Below are positions 7,272 to 17,191 of a stretch of 64,000 bases of DNA, in pieces (the first letter of the stretch is position 1; each line of letters starts with the position of its first letter). A model generated the notes under the pieces. It made no database searches. It was not told the origin of the DNA and worked only from the letters and a program-made list of their open reading frames with translations. Position numbers and translations under genes: made by a program. Location: contig NZ_FNQN01000001.1 in assembly GCF_900107645.1 (NCBI RefSeq), forward strand, positions 1 through 64,000. The letters run 5' to 3'. This stretch comes from Desulfuromusa kysingii. GTDB lineage: Bacteria > Desulfobacterota > Desulfuromonadia > Desulfuromonadales > Geopsychrobacteraceae.

Positions 7272-10200
7272 CTATTTACTGCTGATGTTGAATTCTACCC
7301 GGCTGATAGGGCCATCTTTGGGAGCTTGGTAGATATCTTCTTTTTTGAGAAAAAGGCGTGGTTTGATCTCTTCGTTCGCGGCAACTAAAGCATCGCGAAC
7401 GACCATAGCACGCATCTTCGCCAGTTCTTCAAGCTGTTCTTCATCGACAATGATGTTTGCCAGTAGCAGTTTTTCCATTTCTGGAACCGGCAGCTTCTTT
7501 AACATCCCGATAAAGTTGCGGGGGCGCGGGAACTCAGCTGCTTCATAAACAGCCAGCAAAATGTCTGGATACTCTGCGTCACTGATGACGATTTCTTCCT
7601 GTGTGCCCAGAGTTGATCCCTCTTCGGCCAACTTCTGTTGTTTTGTCCTGACCAACATTTGTCGTAACTGTTCTTGACGATAGCCTTCAGGATCCAGCTT
7701 TTTATCGGCAAAGGCGCTGATCTCAAGAATTAATGCCGGCCGTTGGGCGAGCATATCAGCTAAGCTTTTAAGTTTTCCTTGTTGCTTGTCGTCAAGTGTG
7801 GCTATTCCCGGTGCAAAGCTGATGGCGGTAAAATCTTCATCCCCACCCAGAGTTGCGGCCAGAAGGGAGAAGGGGGACGTCGCTGCCTTGACCAGCAGGT
7901 TTCTGAGCACCGTAAAAATGACGCCACTGATACTGAAGTTTGGATCATTCATATCCCCAGAGACAGGGATGTCGAGGTGAATCTCACCGTTACTGTCTTT
8001 GAGTAGAGAGATGGCAAAGGCAACAGGGAGAGAGGTGGCTTTTTCACTTTGAACCGTGTCGCCAAATGTAAATTGATCAATCATGACCTTATTTGTCGCT
8101 GCGATCTTCTGATGTTCAATCTGGTAGTTCAGATCGAGGTAGAGTTTTCCTCTGTCGATCACGTAGCCCAGGTATGTTCCTGAGTAAGGAGTCATTGGAG
8201 TCAGATCAATCTCTTGAAAACTGAACGTCAGATCGGTGTACAGATCCCGGCTCAAGGGATTGATTTTCCCGCTGATGGTCAACGGCGAATGGTTCTCAAG
8301 TTGTCCACGCAGATCGACATCAGCTTGCATCTCTTCTGCTGAAGATAAACCCGTCACCCGTCCACCTAGTTTGTACATAGTTGTCGAAAAAGTTTCTGGC
8401 AGATGTCTGTCGATAAAAGAGACGGTGCCACCCTGTAAGGTCAGGGCGTCAATGCTGATGTCCGGCGGTGGTTCGGAGAGCCCTTTTTCCTCAATGGCAA
8501 CGGTTTCTGCCGAGCTGTTGTTGTCGGGCTCCTTTGTCGCGGTGGTCGTTTGGGCAGTCGTTAAGCTGCTCAAATTGACTTGACCCTCAGGAGTGATCTG
8601 AATATTGGCGAGATAATCATTCAAGACCACATCGGTCATGTGGAGAGAAAAGGGGGAAATTTCACCCTTGATCCCGGCAAAGGTAAGATTTTCCCAAGCA
8701 AGCAGCTCGCCGCTCCCTATCGGATCACGTAAATCAAAATCTTCAATATTTAATTTGCCGGAGAAACTGCCGCTTAATTTGTCTGGCTGTTGTTCTAGTT
8801 TGATTGCCAAAGTTGAGTAGAAGCGACCATCTTTAAGGCTGAGATTGAGGTTTTCTGGAACAAAATCGTTAAGAAGAACGAGCGGAAATGCGCTCATCGT
8901 GGTTTGTGCCTGAAGTTGCAGCGGGGTGTGAACGGCGGCGCCGGAAATTTGGATCTTACCTGCTTTGCCAACTTGTGCGGAGAGAGTGAAAGGGCTCTTT
9001 TCAGCAGCAGGATAGCTGAGATTTTCTGCATGGAAATTGAAGTCAGGAATATCAATGTGTGGTTGTTTAACCAAACTTTGATCAGTGAGCAATAGGTTGA
9101 ACTTTGTCAGATCAACACTTGCAACGTGAATATTCCAAGGGGCGCCAATTTCGTTGTCGGTGTCAACAGCTGCCTTTTTTTCAGGTTGCGCTCGTAATAG
9201 TTGTTGTGGTGACAAGCTGCCGTCGGCCAGTCGGGTTGCCTTGATCTCTCCCTGGTCTAACTCAATAGCACCAAGGTTGATGAGTTGTTGCTGCAGATCA
9301 AAAGAACTGTTGTTGATCCTGAAATTAGCCAGAGTGAACTGGTCTGTATCAGTGAAGGGGACCCGTAAATTGCGGAGATTGACATTTCCTTGTTGAACCT
9401 GGATGTTTCCGTCAGCGCTATAGAAAACCTGTCCAGTCAAACTGAAAGTGCCTTCAATGGGAGCGGTGAAGAGCTCTTCCAAGTAAGGATAATAAGGTTT
9501 CAGGGGGAGATTCTCTGCCCGTAGATCCATTGCCGCCATGACTGGATTGATGCCCAGATCACCACTGATCTCAGTGATGAAGTCCCGGCCTGTCTTGAAC
9601 TTGAGTGAGGTCGCAGTGAGTTGTCCCGCGTGGGTGGAGACGTGATCCAAATTTAGATTGATGGCACTGATCTCTTCGGCGAATCCTCCGGGAACGAAAG
9701 CGTCACGGTAATGAACCTTGGCATCAATTAAAGCCAGAGATTCAATCGTCAACAGTGGTAAGCTCTGAGCTTCTCCCTTTTTAGGCTCTTCTGCCACCAC
9801 GGCGTGTTGAGCCGGTATGATACGCTGAAAATTCCAACGCCCTGATTGATCACGGTCGATATAGAGTTCAGGATCAATAATGTCGAGAGAGACCAGATTG
9901 AAATCTTGAGTGAAGAGGTTTGCCCAGTCAAGATCGAGGATCATGGTTGGCATCCGGAACAGCTCCCGGCCATCCAGTTCACGCAGGTCAATATCAGAGA
10001 GGGCCAGCTCACCACCAAGCATCAATCGGGGTTGTTCCGCAGCGGAGATCTGGTAGGAGAGGTCAATTTCACCGTCGAGAATCCCTTGTTTCACCTCAAT
10101 CGGTAAAGGGACAGGGGAATGAAATGCGTAGAATGCCAAGTCAACATGATCAAGGGTCAAATAAAGTTTGGTCTCCAGCGAATCCTGAAACGGTTTCAGC

Positions 10201-10829
10201 TTCCCTTGAGCTTTGACTTCCGCCCCGTTTAAGAGCATCCGCAACATCGGTTCGACATAATCATCTGTCAGATAGGGGATGTTGCCGACAAAAGGCACTG
10301 TAACTGTGAGTTCGCGAATTTGATGTTGAGACTCTTTTTCTGTGGTTTTATCGGTAAAATCGATTTTGCCGTTGGTGAGAATAATATTATTGAAGGAGAA
10401 ATGGAGCGGTTCTTTTGGTTCGGTCGTGACCGGTTCAGGGTTATCGCTCCCCAGACGGGTGAAATCAGAGAAGTTGAATTCCTGTTTGCCGAGCAATTCG
10501 ACATTGATGAAAGGATTGTCAAGCTCAACCCGATCAAGAACAATCGCTTGCCGGAAGATCGATTGTAGGCTTCCAGAGAGCAGCAGCTTTGAAAAAGTGA
10601 CGAACGATTGCCCGCTGTTTTGTTCCGTCAGCTTTGTCCCGTTGATTTCAAGCGTCAGGGTGAAGGGGTTGAAGGAGACTTTTTCAATAACCAGGTTGCG
10701 AGAGGTATTTTCAGCTATCCAGCTTTGTCCTTGTTTCTTTACTTGCCAAGGAACAATGGCCATGGTTGAGAGCAGCAGGCCAAAAATAACTGCAACAGCG
10801 ATAAGGGTAATTTTTAACCAGCGTGACAT
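7272..10829 (-). CDS. DUF748 / AsmA-like envelope protein
   Basis: A 1185-residue protein with an N-terminal membrane anchor (WLKITLIAVAVIFGLLLSTMAIV) followed by a very long beta-rich periplasmic part with AsmA/DUF748-type repeats (for example LVIEKVSFNPFTLTLEINGTKL and FNFSDFTRL). Near the C-terminus comes an OmpA-like segment (FAPGIATLDDKQQGKLKSLADML). Proteins of this broad group are thought to form beta-groove bridges that move phospholipid or other lipids between the membranes; a role here is inference. The start is set at ATG 10829, with GAGGAG eight bases upstream; an in-frame opening 25 codons earlier lacks a ribosome site. The gene is divergent from the aminopeptidase gene and leads into the M23 gene. 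Confidence 0.87.
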   Translation of the reverse strand: MSRWLKITLIAVAVIFGLLLSTMAIVPWQVKKQGQSWIAENTSRNLVIEKVSFNPFTLTLEINGTKLTEQNSGQSFVTFSKLLLSGSLQSIFRQAIVLDRVELDNPFINVELLGKQEFNFSDFTRLGSDNPEPVTTEPKEPLHFSFNNIILTNGKIDFTDKTTEKESQHQIRELTVTVPFVGNIPYLTDDYVEPMLRMLLNGAEVKAQGKLKPFQDSLETKLYLTLDHVDLAFYAFHSPVPLPIEVKQGILDGEIDLSYQISAAEQPRLMLGGELALSDIDLRELDGRELFRMPTMILDLDWANLFTQDFNLVSLDIIDPELYIDRDQSGRWNFQRIIPAQHAVVAEEPKKGEAQSLPLLTIESLALIDAKVHYRDAFVPGGFAEEISAINLNLDHVSTHAGQLTATSLKFKTGRDFITEISGDLGINPVMAAMDLRAENLPLKPYYPYLEELFTAPIEGTFSLTGQVFYSADGNIQVQQGNVNLRNLRVPFTDTDQFTLANFRINNSSFDLQQQLINLGAIELDQGEIKATRLADGSLSPQQLLRAQPEKKAAVDTDNEIGAPWNIHVASVDLTKFNLLLTDQSLVKQPHIDIPDFNFHAENLSYPAAEKSPFTLSAQVGKAGKIQISGAAVHTPLQLQAQTTMSAFPLVLLNDFVPENLNLSLKDGRFYSTLAIKLEQQPDKLSGSFSGKLNIEDFDLRDPIGSGELLAWENLTFAGIKGEISPFSLHMTDVVLNDYLANIQITPEGQVNLSSLTTAQTTTATKEPDNNSSAETVAIEEKGLSEPPPDISIDALTLQGGTVSFIDRHLPETFSTTMYKLGGRVTGLSSAEEMQADVDLRGQLENHSPLTISGKINPLSRDLYTDLTFSFQEIDLTPMTPYSGTYLGYVIDRGKLYLDLNYQIEHQKIAATNKVMIDQFTFGDTVQSEKATSLPVAFAISLLKDSNGEIHLDIPVSGDMNDPNFSISGVIFTVLRNLLVKAATSPFSLLAATLGGDEDFTAISFAPGIATLDDKQQGKLKSLADMLAQRPALILEISAFADKKLDPEGYRQEQLRQMLVRTKQQKLAEEGSTLGTQEEIVISDAEYPDILLAVYEAAEFPRPRNFIGMLKKLPVPEMEKLLLANIIVDEEQLEELAKMRAMVVRDALVAANEEIKPRLFLKKEDIYQAPKDGPISRVEFNISSK

Positions 10830-10932
10830 AATTTTCTCCTCTACAATAACATTTACGAAGCCTATCATAAGGGAAAGTTCTGTCTGAGGGAAACACAACT
10901 TCAATTGTAACTCTTTTAAGTGAGGATATCTT

Positions 10933-12348
10933 ATGTTTGCAGCGGAAATTTATCGACAACGGCGACTGAACTTAGTGCGGCAACTTAAAGGCGGCATCGT
11001 TCTGTTGTTGGGAAATGTTGCTTCCCCTTTTAATGCGGCAGATAATTGTTACCGTTTTCGCCAGGATAGCAGTTTTCTCTATTTTTGTGGTCTGGATCAA
11101 CCGGGACTTGCCGTGATCCTTGATGTTGATTCCGGTAGAGAAACTCTCTTTGGTCGCCGGCAAAACCTTGATGATCTTATCTGGAGCGGCCCCCAAGTAA
11201 CATTACAGGAGCGGGCTGAAAAGGCGGGAATTGCTCGGAGTACCGAGCTCAGTGAGCTTTGTGAAATCCTTTCTACCGCCGTTGCGGGGAAAAGAGAAGT
11301 TCACTATCTTCCGAATTGTCGCGCTGAGAATAAAATTATCCTTGGTGATTTATTTGGCAGATCTCCAGATGTTATCAGTCAAGGAGTTTCGCCCGAACTG
11401 ATTAAGGCAACTGTCGCCTTGCGATCAATCAAAAGTGCTGAAGAACTTACGCAACTGGATGAGGCCGCTGACTTAGGTTATCAGCTGCACACAACAGCAA
11501 TGAGGATGGCGCAACCGGGACGGTACGAATGGGAGATTGCCGGTGAACTTGAAGCCGTGGCCGCGCGAGCTGGACGGATGCTCTCTTTCCCCCCGATTGT
11601 GACTGTCCACGGCGAGATTTTGCATAATCACGATCGCAACAGCCAACTGCAACAAGGTGATTTGCTGCTTGTTGATGCCGGCGTTGAAAGCACTCTCCAC
11701 TATGCCTCTGATCATACCCGAACCTCTCCTGTGGGTGGACGGTTCAGTCCAAGGCAAAAAGATATTTATCAGGTTGTTCTCGCAACCATGGAGTGTGCGC
11801 GCGAGTTGATCCGGCCCGGCATGACCTATCTGGATGTTCATCTCGCGGCGTGTCGGACTCTGGTCGAAGGGTTGCAATCTCTTGGGTTGATGCATGGAGA
11901 TGCGGAAAAGGCGGTTGTTGCAGGTGCCCACGCCTTATTCATGCCTCATGGGCTCGGTCATCAACTGGGGTTGGATGTCCATGATATGGAGTCGCTGGGC
12001 GAAGATTTTGTCGGTTACGATGATAATATCCGGCGATCTTCTCAATTTGGCCTCTCCAGTCTCCGTTTGGGGCGAGAGTTACAAAAAGGGTTTGTGCTGA
12101 CGGTAGAACCGGGAATTTATTTTATCCCGGCATTAATTGCCCAGTGGCAAGATGAAGGTCGACATGCCGATTATATAAATTATGCTAAACTGGAGAAGTA
12201 CTTAAATTTTGGAGGGATTCGTCTGGAAGACGATATTGTTGTCACCATCTCAGGCAACCGTTTACTGGGCCGCCCACTGCCGTTACAAATCGCTGCCGTT
12301 GAAAATACTCTGAATTTAGTTGATAAGAATGGTCAGGATTATTCTTGA
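10933..12348 (+). CDS. pepP: Xaa-Pro aminopeptidase (M24B family)
   Basis: This 471-residue enzyme removes an N-terminal residue from peptides with proline in second position. It has an N-terminal aminopeptidase-P domain (residues 1-140, starting MFAAEIYRQRRLNLVRQL) and a pita-bread catalytic domain. The two-metal ligand set is complete: D248 (LLVDAG), D260 (YASDHTRT), H343 (HGLGHQLGLDVHD), E392 (VEPGIY) and E432 (GGIRLEDD). The start has GAGG eight bases upstream. The next gene on the strand is the dipeptide-binding protein DppA, so import and cleavage of peptides, including X-Pro types, may be linked. The candidate dpp promoter overlaps the pepP stop. Confidence 0.95.
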   Translation: MFAAEIYRQRRLNLVRQLKGGIVLLLGNVASPFNAADNCYRFRQDSSFLYFCGLDQPGLAVILDVDSGRETLFGRRQNLDDLIWSGPQVTLQERAEKAGIARSTELSELCEILSTAVAGKREVHYLPNCRAENKIILGDLFGRSPDVISQGVSPELIKATVALRSIKSAEELTQLDEAADLGYQLHTTAMRMAQPGRYEWEIAGELEAVAARAGRMLSFPPIVTVHGEILHNHDRNSQLQQGDLLLVDAGVESTLHYASDHTRTSPVGGRFSPRQKDIYQVVLATMECARELIRPGMTYLDVHLAACRTLVEGLQSLGLMHGDAEKAVVAGAHALFMPHGLGHQLGLDVHDMESLGEDFVGYDDNIRRSSQFGLSSLRLGRELQKGFVLTVEPGIYFIPALIAQWQDEGRHADYINYAKLEKYLNFGGIRLEDDIVVTISGNRLLGRPLPLQIAAVENTLNLVDKNGQDYS

Positions 12349-12371
12349 CAACCCTGTGGACTCACTATAAA
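12345..12371 (+). promoter_or_regulatory. Candidate promoter of the dpp operon
   Basis: A perfect TTGACA at 12345-12350 overlaps the pepP stop codon, and TATAAA lies at 12366-12371. The 15-base spacer is short for sigma-70, so activity may be weak or factor-dependent. It is placed 86 bases ahead of the dppA start. Confidence 0.4.
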
Positions 12372-12392
12372 TTTTTGTGGACAAAAACATCG

Positions 12393-12411
12393 TGACGTTA
12401 TTGTAACGTCA
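12393..12411. promoter_or_regulatory. Perfect palindrome upstream of dppA (operator or hairpin)
   Basis: TGACGTTA-TTG-TAACGTCA is an 8-bp perfect inverted repeat with a 3-base centre, 46 bases before the dppA ATG. It would lie just downstream of the candidate promoter start point. The shape suits a dimeric regulator. It is followed by ATTTTAGTTTTG, so a weak terminator for pepP is the alternative reading. Confidence 0.5.
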
Positions 12412-12456
12412 TTTTAGTTTTGTCTTACCCTATGAAAACAAGAGGAGGTTTCAACA

Positions 12457-14049
12457 ATGCAAAAAATTTTAACGCGATTATTGCCAATCCTACTGCTATT
12501 GTTGTTTGTCGGTCAGGTGCAGGCCAAGACGCTGGTCTATTGTTCTGAAGGTAGCCCCGAAGGGTTTAATCCCATTTTTTACACGTCTGGGACAACTTTT
12601 GATGCGACTTCAAAAAATGTTTTTGAAGGGTTAACCCATTTTGTTCAAGGGACAACAAAACTTGAACCAGGTATGGCTGAAAGCTGGGAAGTTTCCGCTG
12701 ATGGCAAGGTCTACACTTTCAAGTTGCGTAAGGGGATCAAGTTTCATTCCGCCAAACATTTTCAACCAACCCGTGACATGAATGCTGATGACGTCATCTT
12801 CACTTTTGAGCGCCAGTGGAAGAAAGATCATCCCTTTTATGCCATCTCCGGTGGTAATTACGAATATTTCAATGGCATGTCAATGCCAGACCTTTTGAAT
12901 ACCATCGAAAAAGTCGATGATTATACCGTTAAATTTGTTCTCAATCGTCCCGAGGCACCAATGCTGGCAAACCTGGGGATGGACTTTGCGGTGATTCAAT
13001 CTGCCGAGTATGCCGATGCTATGATGAAAGCTGGAACACCTGAGAAGGTTGATCAGTGGCCAATCGGTACCGGTCCATTTGTTTTTCAGGGGTATAAGAA
13101 AGATGCGCAAATCCGCTATACCGCTTCTGCCGACTACTGGAAGGGTAAAACCCCAATCGACAAGCTGGTTTTTGCCATTACTCCTGATGCCTCTGTCCGT
13201 TATGCAAAGCTGAAGGCTGGTGAATGTCAACTGATGCCTTTTCCTAATCCCGCAGATATCGCTGCAATGAAAGCCGACCCGAACATCAACCTGATGCAGC
13301 AAGAAGGGTTGAACGTTGGTTACCTTGCCTACAACACCAAGGTTGCACCGTTTGATAATGTCAAGGTTCGTAAAGCACTCAACAAAGCGATGAACAAACA
13401 AGCTATTATTGACACTGTTTTTCAGGGCGCCGGTAAAATTGCCAAAAACCCGATTCCACCAACAATCTGGTCATACAACGAAGCAACGGTTGATGATACT
13501 TTTGATCCCGTTGCAGCGAAAAAACTGCTGGCAGATGCTGGCTATCCCGATGGCTTTGAAATGAAACTCTGGGCGATGCCAGTGCAGCGTCCTTACAACC
13601 CCAACGCACGGCGGATGGCTGAAGTAATTCAAGCTGACTGGGCCAAGGTTGGAGTGAAAGCTGAAATCGTCTCTTACGAGTGGGGCGAGTACCTGAAACG
13701 CTCTAAAGATGTTGACCGCGATGGTGCCGTTCTTCTTGGTTGGACCGGTGACAATGGTGATCCTGACAATTTTTTGGCCGTCCTGCTTGGATGTGATGGT
13801 ATCGGTGGTTCAAACCGTTCTCAATGGTGTTACAAGCCGTTTGAAGATCTGATTCAAAAAGCTAAAATTGTTGCTGACCCTGCTGAGCGAACCCGCTTGT
13901 ATGAGCAAGCTCAGATTGTTTTCAAGGAGCAAGCTCCTTGGGCAACAATCGCTCACTCCGTGGTCTTTAAGCCGATGAGCAAAGATGTTGTCAATTACAA
14001 AGTTGATCCTTTGGGTGGCCATATTTTTTATGGTGTAGATTTGAAATAA
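12457..14049 (+). CDS. dppA: Dipeptide ABC transporter, periplasmic binding protein
   Basis: A 530-residue family-5 solute-binding protein. A signal peptide (LPILLLLLFVGQVQA) is cut before KTLVYCSEGSPEGFNP, which is almost the same as the mature start of Escherichia coli DppA. The rest follows that protein's pattern (GTTFDATSKNVFEGL, WPIGTGPFVFQGYKK, LGWTGDNGDPDNFL). It should bind di- or short peptides in the periplasm and hand them to DppBC. An AGAGGAGG ribosome site seven to eight bases upstream predicts strong translation. It heads the dppABCDF operon, separated from dppB by a hairpin. Haem binding, known for E. coli DppA, cannot be judged. Confidence 0.95.
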   Translation: MQKILTRLLPILLLLLFVGQVQAKTLVYCSEGSPEGFNPIFYTSGTTFDATSKNVFEGLTHFVQGTTKLEPGMAESWEVSADGKVYTFKLRKGIKFHSAKHFQPTRDMNADDVIFTFERQWKKDHPFYAISGGNYEYFNGMSMPDLLNTIEKVDDYTVKFVLNRPEAPMLANLGMDFAVIQSAEYADAMMKAGTPEKVDQWPIGTGPFVFQGYKKDAQIRYTASADYWKGKTPIDKLVFAITPDASVRYAKLKAGECQLMPFPNPADIAAMKADPNINLMQQEGLNVGYLAYNTKVAPFDNVKVRKALNKAMNKQAIIDTVFQGAGKIAKNPIPPTIWSYNEATVDDTFDPVAAKKLLADAGYPDGFEMKLWAMPVQRPYNPNARRMAEVIQADWAKVGVKAEIVSYEWGEYLKRSKDVDRDGAVLLGWTGDNGDPDNFLAVLLGCDGIGGSNRSQWCYKPFEDLIQKAKIVADPAERTRLYEQAQIVFKEQAPWATIAHSVVFKPMSKDVVNYKVDPLGGHIFYGVDLK

Positions 14050-14071
14050 ATCTAAAGGAATGTTATTTTTC

Positions 14072-14105
14072 GCCGGGAGGGCAATGTCGCTTTCCCGGCT
14101 TTTTT
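14072..14105 (+). terminator. Hairpin between dppA and dppB (partial terminator)
   Basis: GCCGGGA and TCCCGGC pair around GGGCAATGTCGCTT-type sequence and are followed by TTTTTT. It lies 23 bases after the dppA stop and ends 19 bases before dppB. Such an internal terminator would keep binding-protein levels above the membrane and ATPase subunits while letting some read-through supply them. Confidence 0.75.
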
Positions 14106-14123
14106 GTGTGGTAGATATCCTTT

Positions 14124-15134
14124 ATGTTCAGCTTTCTTCTTAAACGTATTGGCGTTGTTATCCCGACTTTTATCGGTGTCACCTTGCTGACCTTTTCTCT
14201 GATCCGTCTGATTCCTGGAGATCCGGTAGAATTAATGGCAGGTGAACGTGGTGTTGATCCAGTCCGACATGCTGAACTCTTGGCACAAATGGGACTAGAT
14301 AAACCGTTGCTGCTGCAATACTGGCATTATCTAACCGGGATATTTCAGGGCGATCTGGGAACCTCAATCGTGACGCGTGAACCTGTTGTTCGGGAGTTTT
14401 TTACCCTCTTTCCGGCAACCTTGGAATTGAGCCTCTGTGCCATCATTATTGCCGTGGCGATAGGTCTTCCCGCGGGAATCATTGCGGCAGTCAAACGGGG
14501 CAAGTTGACCGATTACACGGTGATGGGGTTATCGCTGACAGGTTATTCAATGCCGATCTTCTGGTGGGGCTTGTTACTTATTCTCCTCTTTTCCGTGGGT
14601 TTGGGTTGGACACCGGTCTCAGGTCGAATTTCGGCGATGTTCTGGATTGATGAAGTGACCGGATTTATGGTGATCGATGCTTTTCTCTCCGGGGAGGAAG
14701 GGGCATTGGTTTCAGCGCTGAGTCATCTGATCTTGCCATCCATTGTTCTGGCCACGATCCCGTTGGCGGTGATTGCGCGGATGACACGGTCATCAATGTT
14801 GGAAGTTTTGCGCGAAGACTATGTTCAGGTGGCTCGGGCCAAAGGGTTGTCCATGCCGCTGGTTGTCTGTATCCACGCCTTGCGTAATGCCTTGATCCCG
14901 GTCATCACTGTCATTGGCTTACAGATTGGGGTGCTGATGGCGGGAGCAATTTTAACCGAGACAATTTTTTCCTGGCCAGGAGTTGGCAAATGGATGCTTG
15001 ATTCGATTTACCGCCGTGATTATCCTTCGGTCCAGGGGGGAATTCTGTTGATTGCCTGTCTGGTGATCATTGTCAATCTTACGGTTGATATTCTTTACGG
15101 TGTGGTGAATCCACGTATCCGTCATAATCGCTAA
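14124..15134 (+). CDS. dppB: Dipeptide ABC transporter permease DppB
   Basis: A 336-residue inner-membrane permease with six predicted helices, the first at about 8-30 (RIGVVIPTFIGVTLLTFSLIRLIPGDPV, typical of DppB/OppB). The cytoplasmic EAA-type loop is at about residues 230-260 (MLEVLREDYVQVARAKGLS then ALRNALIPVITVIGLQ); it docks the ATPases. It pairs with DppC to form the channel for peptides delivered by DppA. Its ribosome site is weak, consistent with lower expression than dppA. Confidence 0.94.
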   Translation: MFSFLLKRIGVVIPTFIGVTLLTFSLIRLIPGDPVELMAGERGVDPVRHAELLAQMGLDKPLLLQYWHYLTGIFQGDLGTSIVTREPVVREFFTLFPATLELSLCAIIIAVAIGLPAGIIAAVKRGKLTDYTVMGLSLTGYSMPIFWWGLLLILLFSVGLGWTPVSGRISAMFWIDEVTGFMVIDAFLSGEEGALVSALSHLILPSIVLATIPLAVIARMTRSSMLEVLREDYVQVARAKGLSMPLVVCIHALRNALIPVITVIGLQIGVLMAGAILTETIFSWPGVGKWMLDSIYRRDYPSVQGGILLIACLVIIVNLTVDILYGVVNPRIRHNR

Positions 15135-15150
15135 GGAAGGGGATGAAAGA

Positions 15151-16053
15151 ATGAATAGTCAAGCCCAGACAGCGGTTGTCGATGAGTTGGTTCCTCCCGG
15201 TCCGTTTCGAGAATTCTGGAATTATTTCAGTAGTAATCGCGGCGCATTGATTGGTTTTGTTTTAATTGTTGTGGTTTTGCTGGCCGCTCTATTTGCTAAT
15301 TTCCTCACCCCGCATTCGCCTTATGAGCAATATCGTGATTATGTTTTAACTCCTCCGGCATGGCAGGAAGGCGGCCTCTGGCAGTTTCCTCTTGGCACCG
15401 ATGAAGTTGGCCGAGACATCCTCACCCGGTTGATTTATGGGGGAAGGTTGTCACTGTTTATTGGTATGATGGTGGTTTCCCTGTCGTTGATGCTTGGAAC
15501 CTTGATTGGTCTGGTCTCTGGTTATGCCCGAGGGATAACCGACACCCTGATCATGCGTGCTATGGATATTATTATGGCGCTGCCAAGCCTGTTGTTGGCT
15601 TTGGCAATTGTCACGATCCTGGGCCCTGGCTTGATTAATGCCTCGATTGCCATTGCGGTCACATATTTGCCTCATTATGTCCGCATTACCCGTGCTTCGG
15701 TGATTGCAGAAACCTCCAAGGACTATGTCATTGCTTCTAAAGTCAGTGGTGCAGGGGTTTTTCGCCTGGTTTTTATTACGATTTTACCTAACTGTCTGGC
15801 ACCGTTGATCGTTCAAGCATCACTTGGTTTTTCAAATGCAATCCTTGACGCTGCAGCGCTTGGGTTTATCGGTCTGGGAGCACAACCACCGAGCCCTGAA
15901 TGGGGATCAATGTTGGCCAATGCCTTGGAGTTTATCCAACGCGCCTGGTGGGTCGTGACTTTTCCTGGGTTGATGATTTTATTAACAGTTTTAGCTTTTA
16001 ATCTGATGGGTGATGGTTTGCGTGATGCGCTTGATCCGAAAATGAAACTGTAG
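15151..16053 (+). CDS. dppC: Dipeptide ABC transporter permease DppC
   Basis: A 300-residue permease with an N-terminal cytosolic extension and six helices, the first at about 30-52. It contains the OppC/DppC-type FPLGTDEVGRDILTRLIYGGR segment and an EAA loop (ETSKDYVIASKVSGAG then FITILPNCLAPLIVQASLG). It starts 16 bases after dppB with GGAAGGGG upstream. A 154-base gap without a gene follows before dppD; that gap holds only a small CAGAC/GTCTG hairpin. Confidence 0.94.
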   Translation: MNSQAQTAVVDELVPPGPFREFWNYFSSNRGALIGFVLIVVVLLAALFANFLTPHSPYEQYRDYVLTPPAWQEGGLWQFPLGTDEVGRDILTRLIYGGRLSLFIGMMVVSLSLMLGTLIGLVSGYARGITDTLIMRAMDIIMALPSLLLALAIVTILGPGLINASIAIAVTYLPHYVRITRASVIAETSKDYVIASKVSGAGVFRLVFITILPNCLAPLIVQASLGFSNAILDAAALGFIGLGAQPPSPEWGSMLANALEFIQRAWWVVTFPGLMILLTVLAFNLMGDGLRDALDPKMKL

Positions 16054-16207
16054 TGGTGGTATAAATTATCCCCTGCAGTATGACTGGTCTCTGCAGATTT
16101 TTGCCAGACGTTATGTCTGCCTTCGGTTCTGAAAAACGCCAAGCCCCACAGGGTTGAAATACGATGTTATCTTGTGATTTGTCCCGGAAACTGAGAGAAG
16201 ATCTTTA

Positions 16208-17191
16208 ATGGCATTATTACAAATAAAAAATTTGACGGTTGAATTTGGCAGCGAAAAAAAACCATTCAGAGCTGTTGATCAAGTTTGTCTGGAGATCGAA
16301 AAAGGAGAAGTTCTCGGGATTGTCGGTGAGTCGGGCTCGGGGAAATCCGTGACGGCCAAGGCGTTGATGGGGCTGATTGATTGGCCAGGGCGGGTTGTCG
16401 CTGAAAAGCTGGAATTTGACGGACAAGATTTGCAGGAGATGTCAGATAAGCAGCGTAGAAAAATTACCGGGCGTGATATTGCGATGATTTTTCAGGAGCC
16501 GATGACCAGTTTAAACCCATGCTTTACCACCGGTTTTCAGATCGCAGAGGCGCTTAAAATTCACGAGGGAGGCAGCCGTTCAGAGCGTCGTATGCGCTCC
16601 TTGGAGTTGTTGGAGCAAGTTGGTATCCCTGATCCAAGCGCACGACTTAAAGCTTTTCCACATCAATTGTCTGGAGGGATGAGTCAGCGGATCATGATCG
16701 CTATGGCAATTGCATGCAATCCTCGTTTGTTAATTGCTGATGAACCGACAACCGCACTCGATGTCACCATCCAGGCGCAGATTATCGACCTGTTGCTTAA
16801 TCTGCAAAAACAACGGCAGATGGCTTTAATTTTGATTACTCATGATCTGGCATTGGTTGCTGAAGCCGCGCATCGGATCGTGGTTATGTATGCTGGACAG
16901 GTTGTCGAAACTGGACCTGTTCCTGAAATTTTTGAAACACCACGGCACCCCTATACCGCTGCTTTACTTGAAGCGCTACCGGAACGTTCCATTGGTGCAA
17001 CCCGTCTAAAGACGATCCCTGGAGTTGTCCCTGGCCAGTTTGACCGCCCCACCGGGTGCTTGTTGAATCCACGTTGTGAATTTGCAACGGAGCGTTGCCG
17101 ACGTGATATTCCGTTACTTCAAACTGATGCCGACGGTCGTCAGGTCCGTTGCCATACGCCGCTGGATAGAGAAGGAAAACCACAACCATGA
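16208..17191 (+). CDS. dppD: Dipeptide ABC transporter ATP-binding protein DppD
   Basis: A 327-residue ATPase. Walker A is GESGSGKS (about 39-46), the Q-loop is [10 protein letters not shown], the signature is LSGGMSQR, Walker B is [12 protein letters not shown] and the switch histidine is in LITHD. The C-terminal oligopeptide-transporter extension carries [19 protein letters not shown], whose cysteines bind an iron-sulfur cluster in related proteins. It forms the heterodimeric motor with DppF. It overlaps dppF by four bases (ATGA), so the two are translationally coupled. Confidence 0.94.
   Translation: MALLQIKNLTVEFGSEKKPFRAVDQVCLEIEKGEVLGIVGESGSGKSVTAKALMGLIDWPGRVVAEKLEFDGQDLQEMSDKQRRKITGRDIAMIFQEPMTSLNPCFTTGFQIAEALKIHEGGSRSERRMRSLELLEQVGIPDPSARLKAFPHQLSGGMSQRIMIAMAIACNPRLLIADEPTTALDVTIQAQIIDLLLNLQKQRQMALILITHDLALVAEAAHRIVVMYAGQVVETGPVPEIFETPRHPYTAALLEALPERSIGATRLKTIPGVVPGQFDRPTGCLLNPRCEFATERCRRDIPLLQTDADGRQVRCHTPLDREGKPQP

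Noticed and set aside
10342-10887. 181-residue open frame on the plus strand inside the DUF748 gene
   Set aside because: Antisense shadow with low-complexity Ser/Arg composition; the minus-strand protein is coherent through the region.
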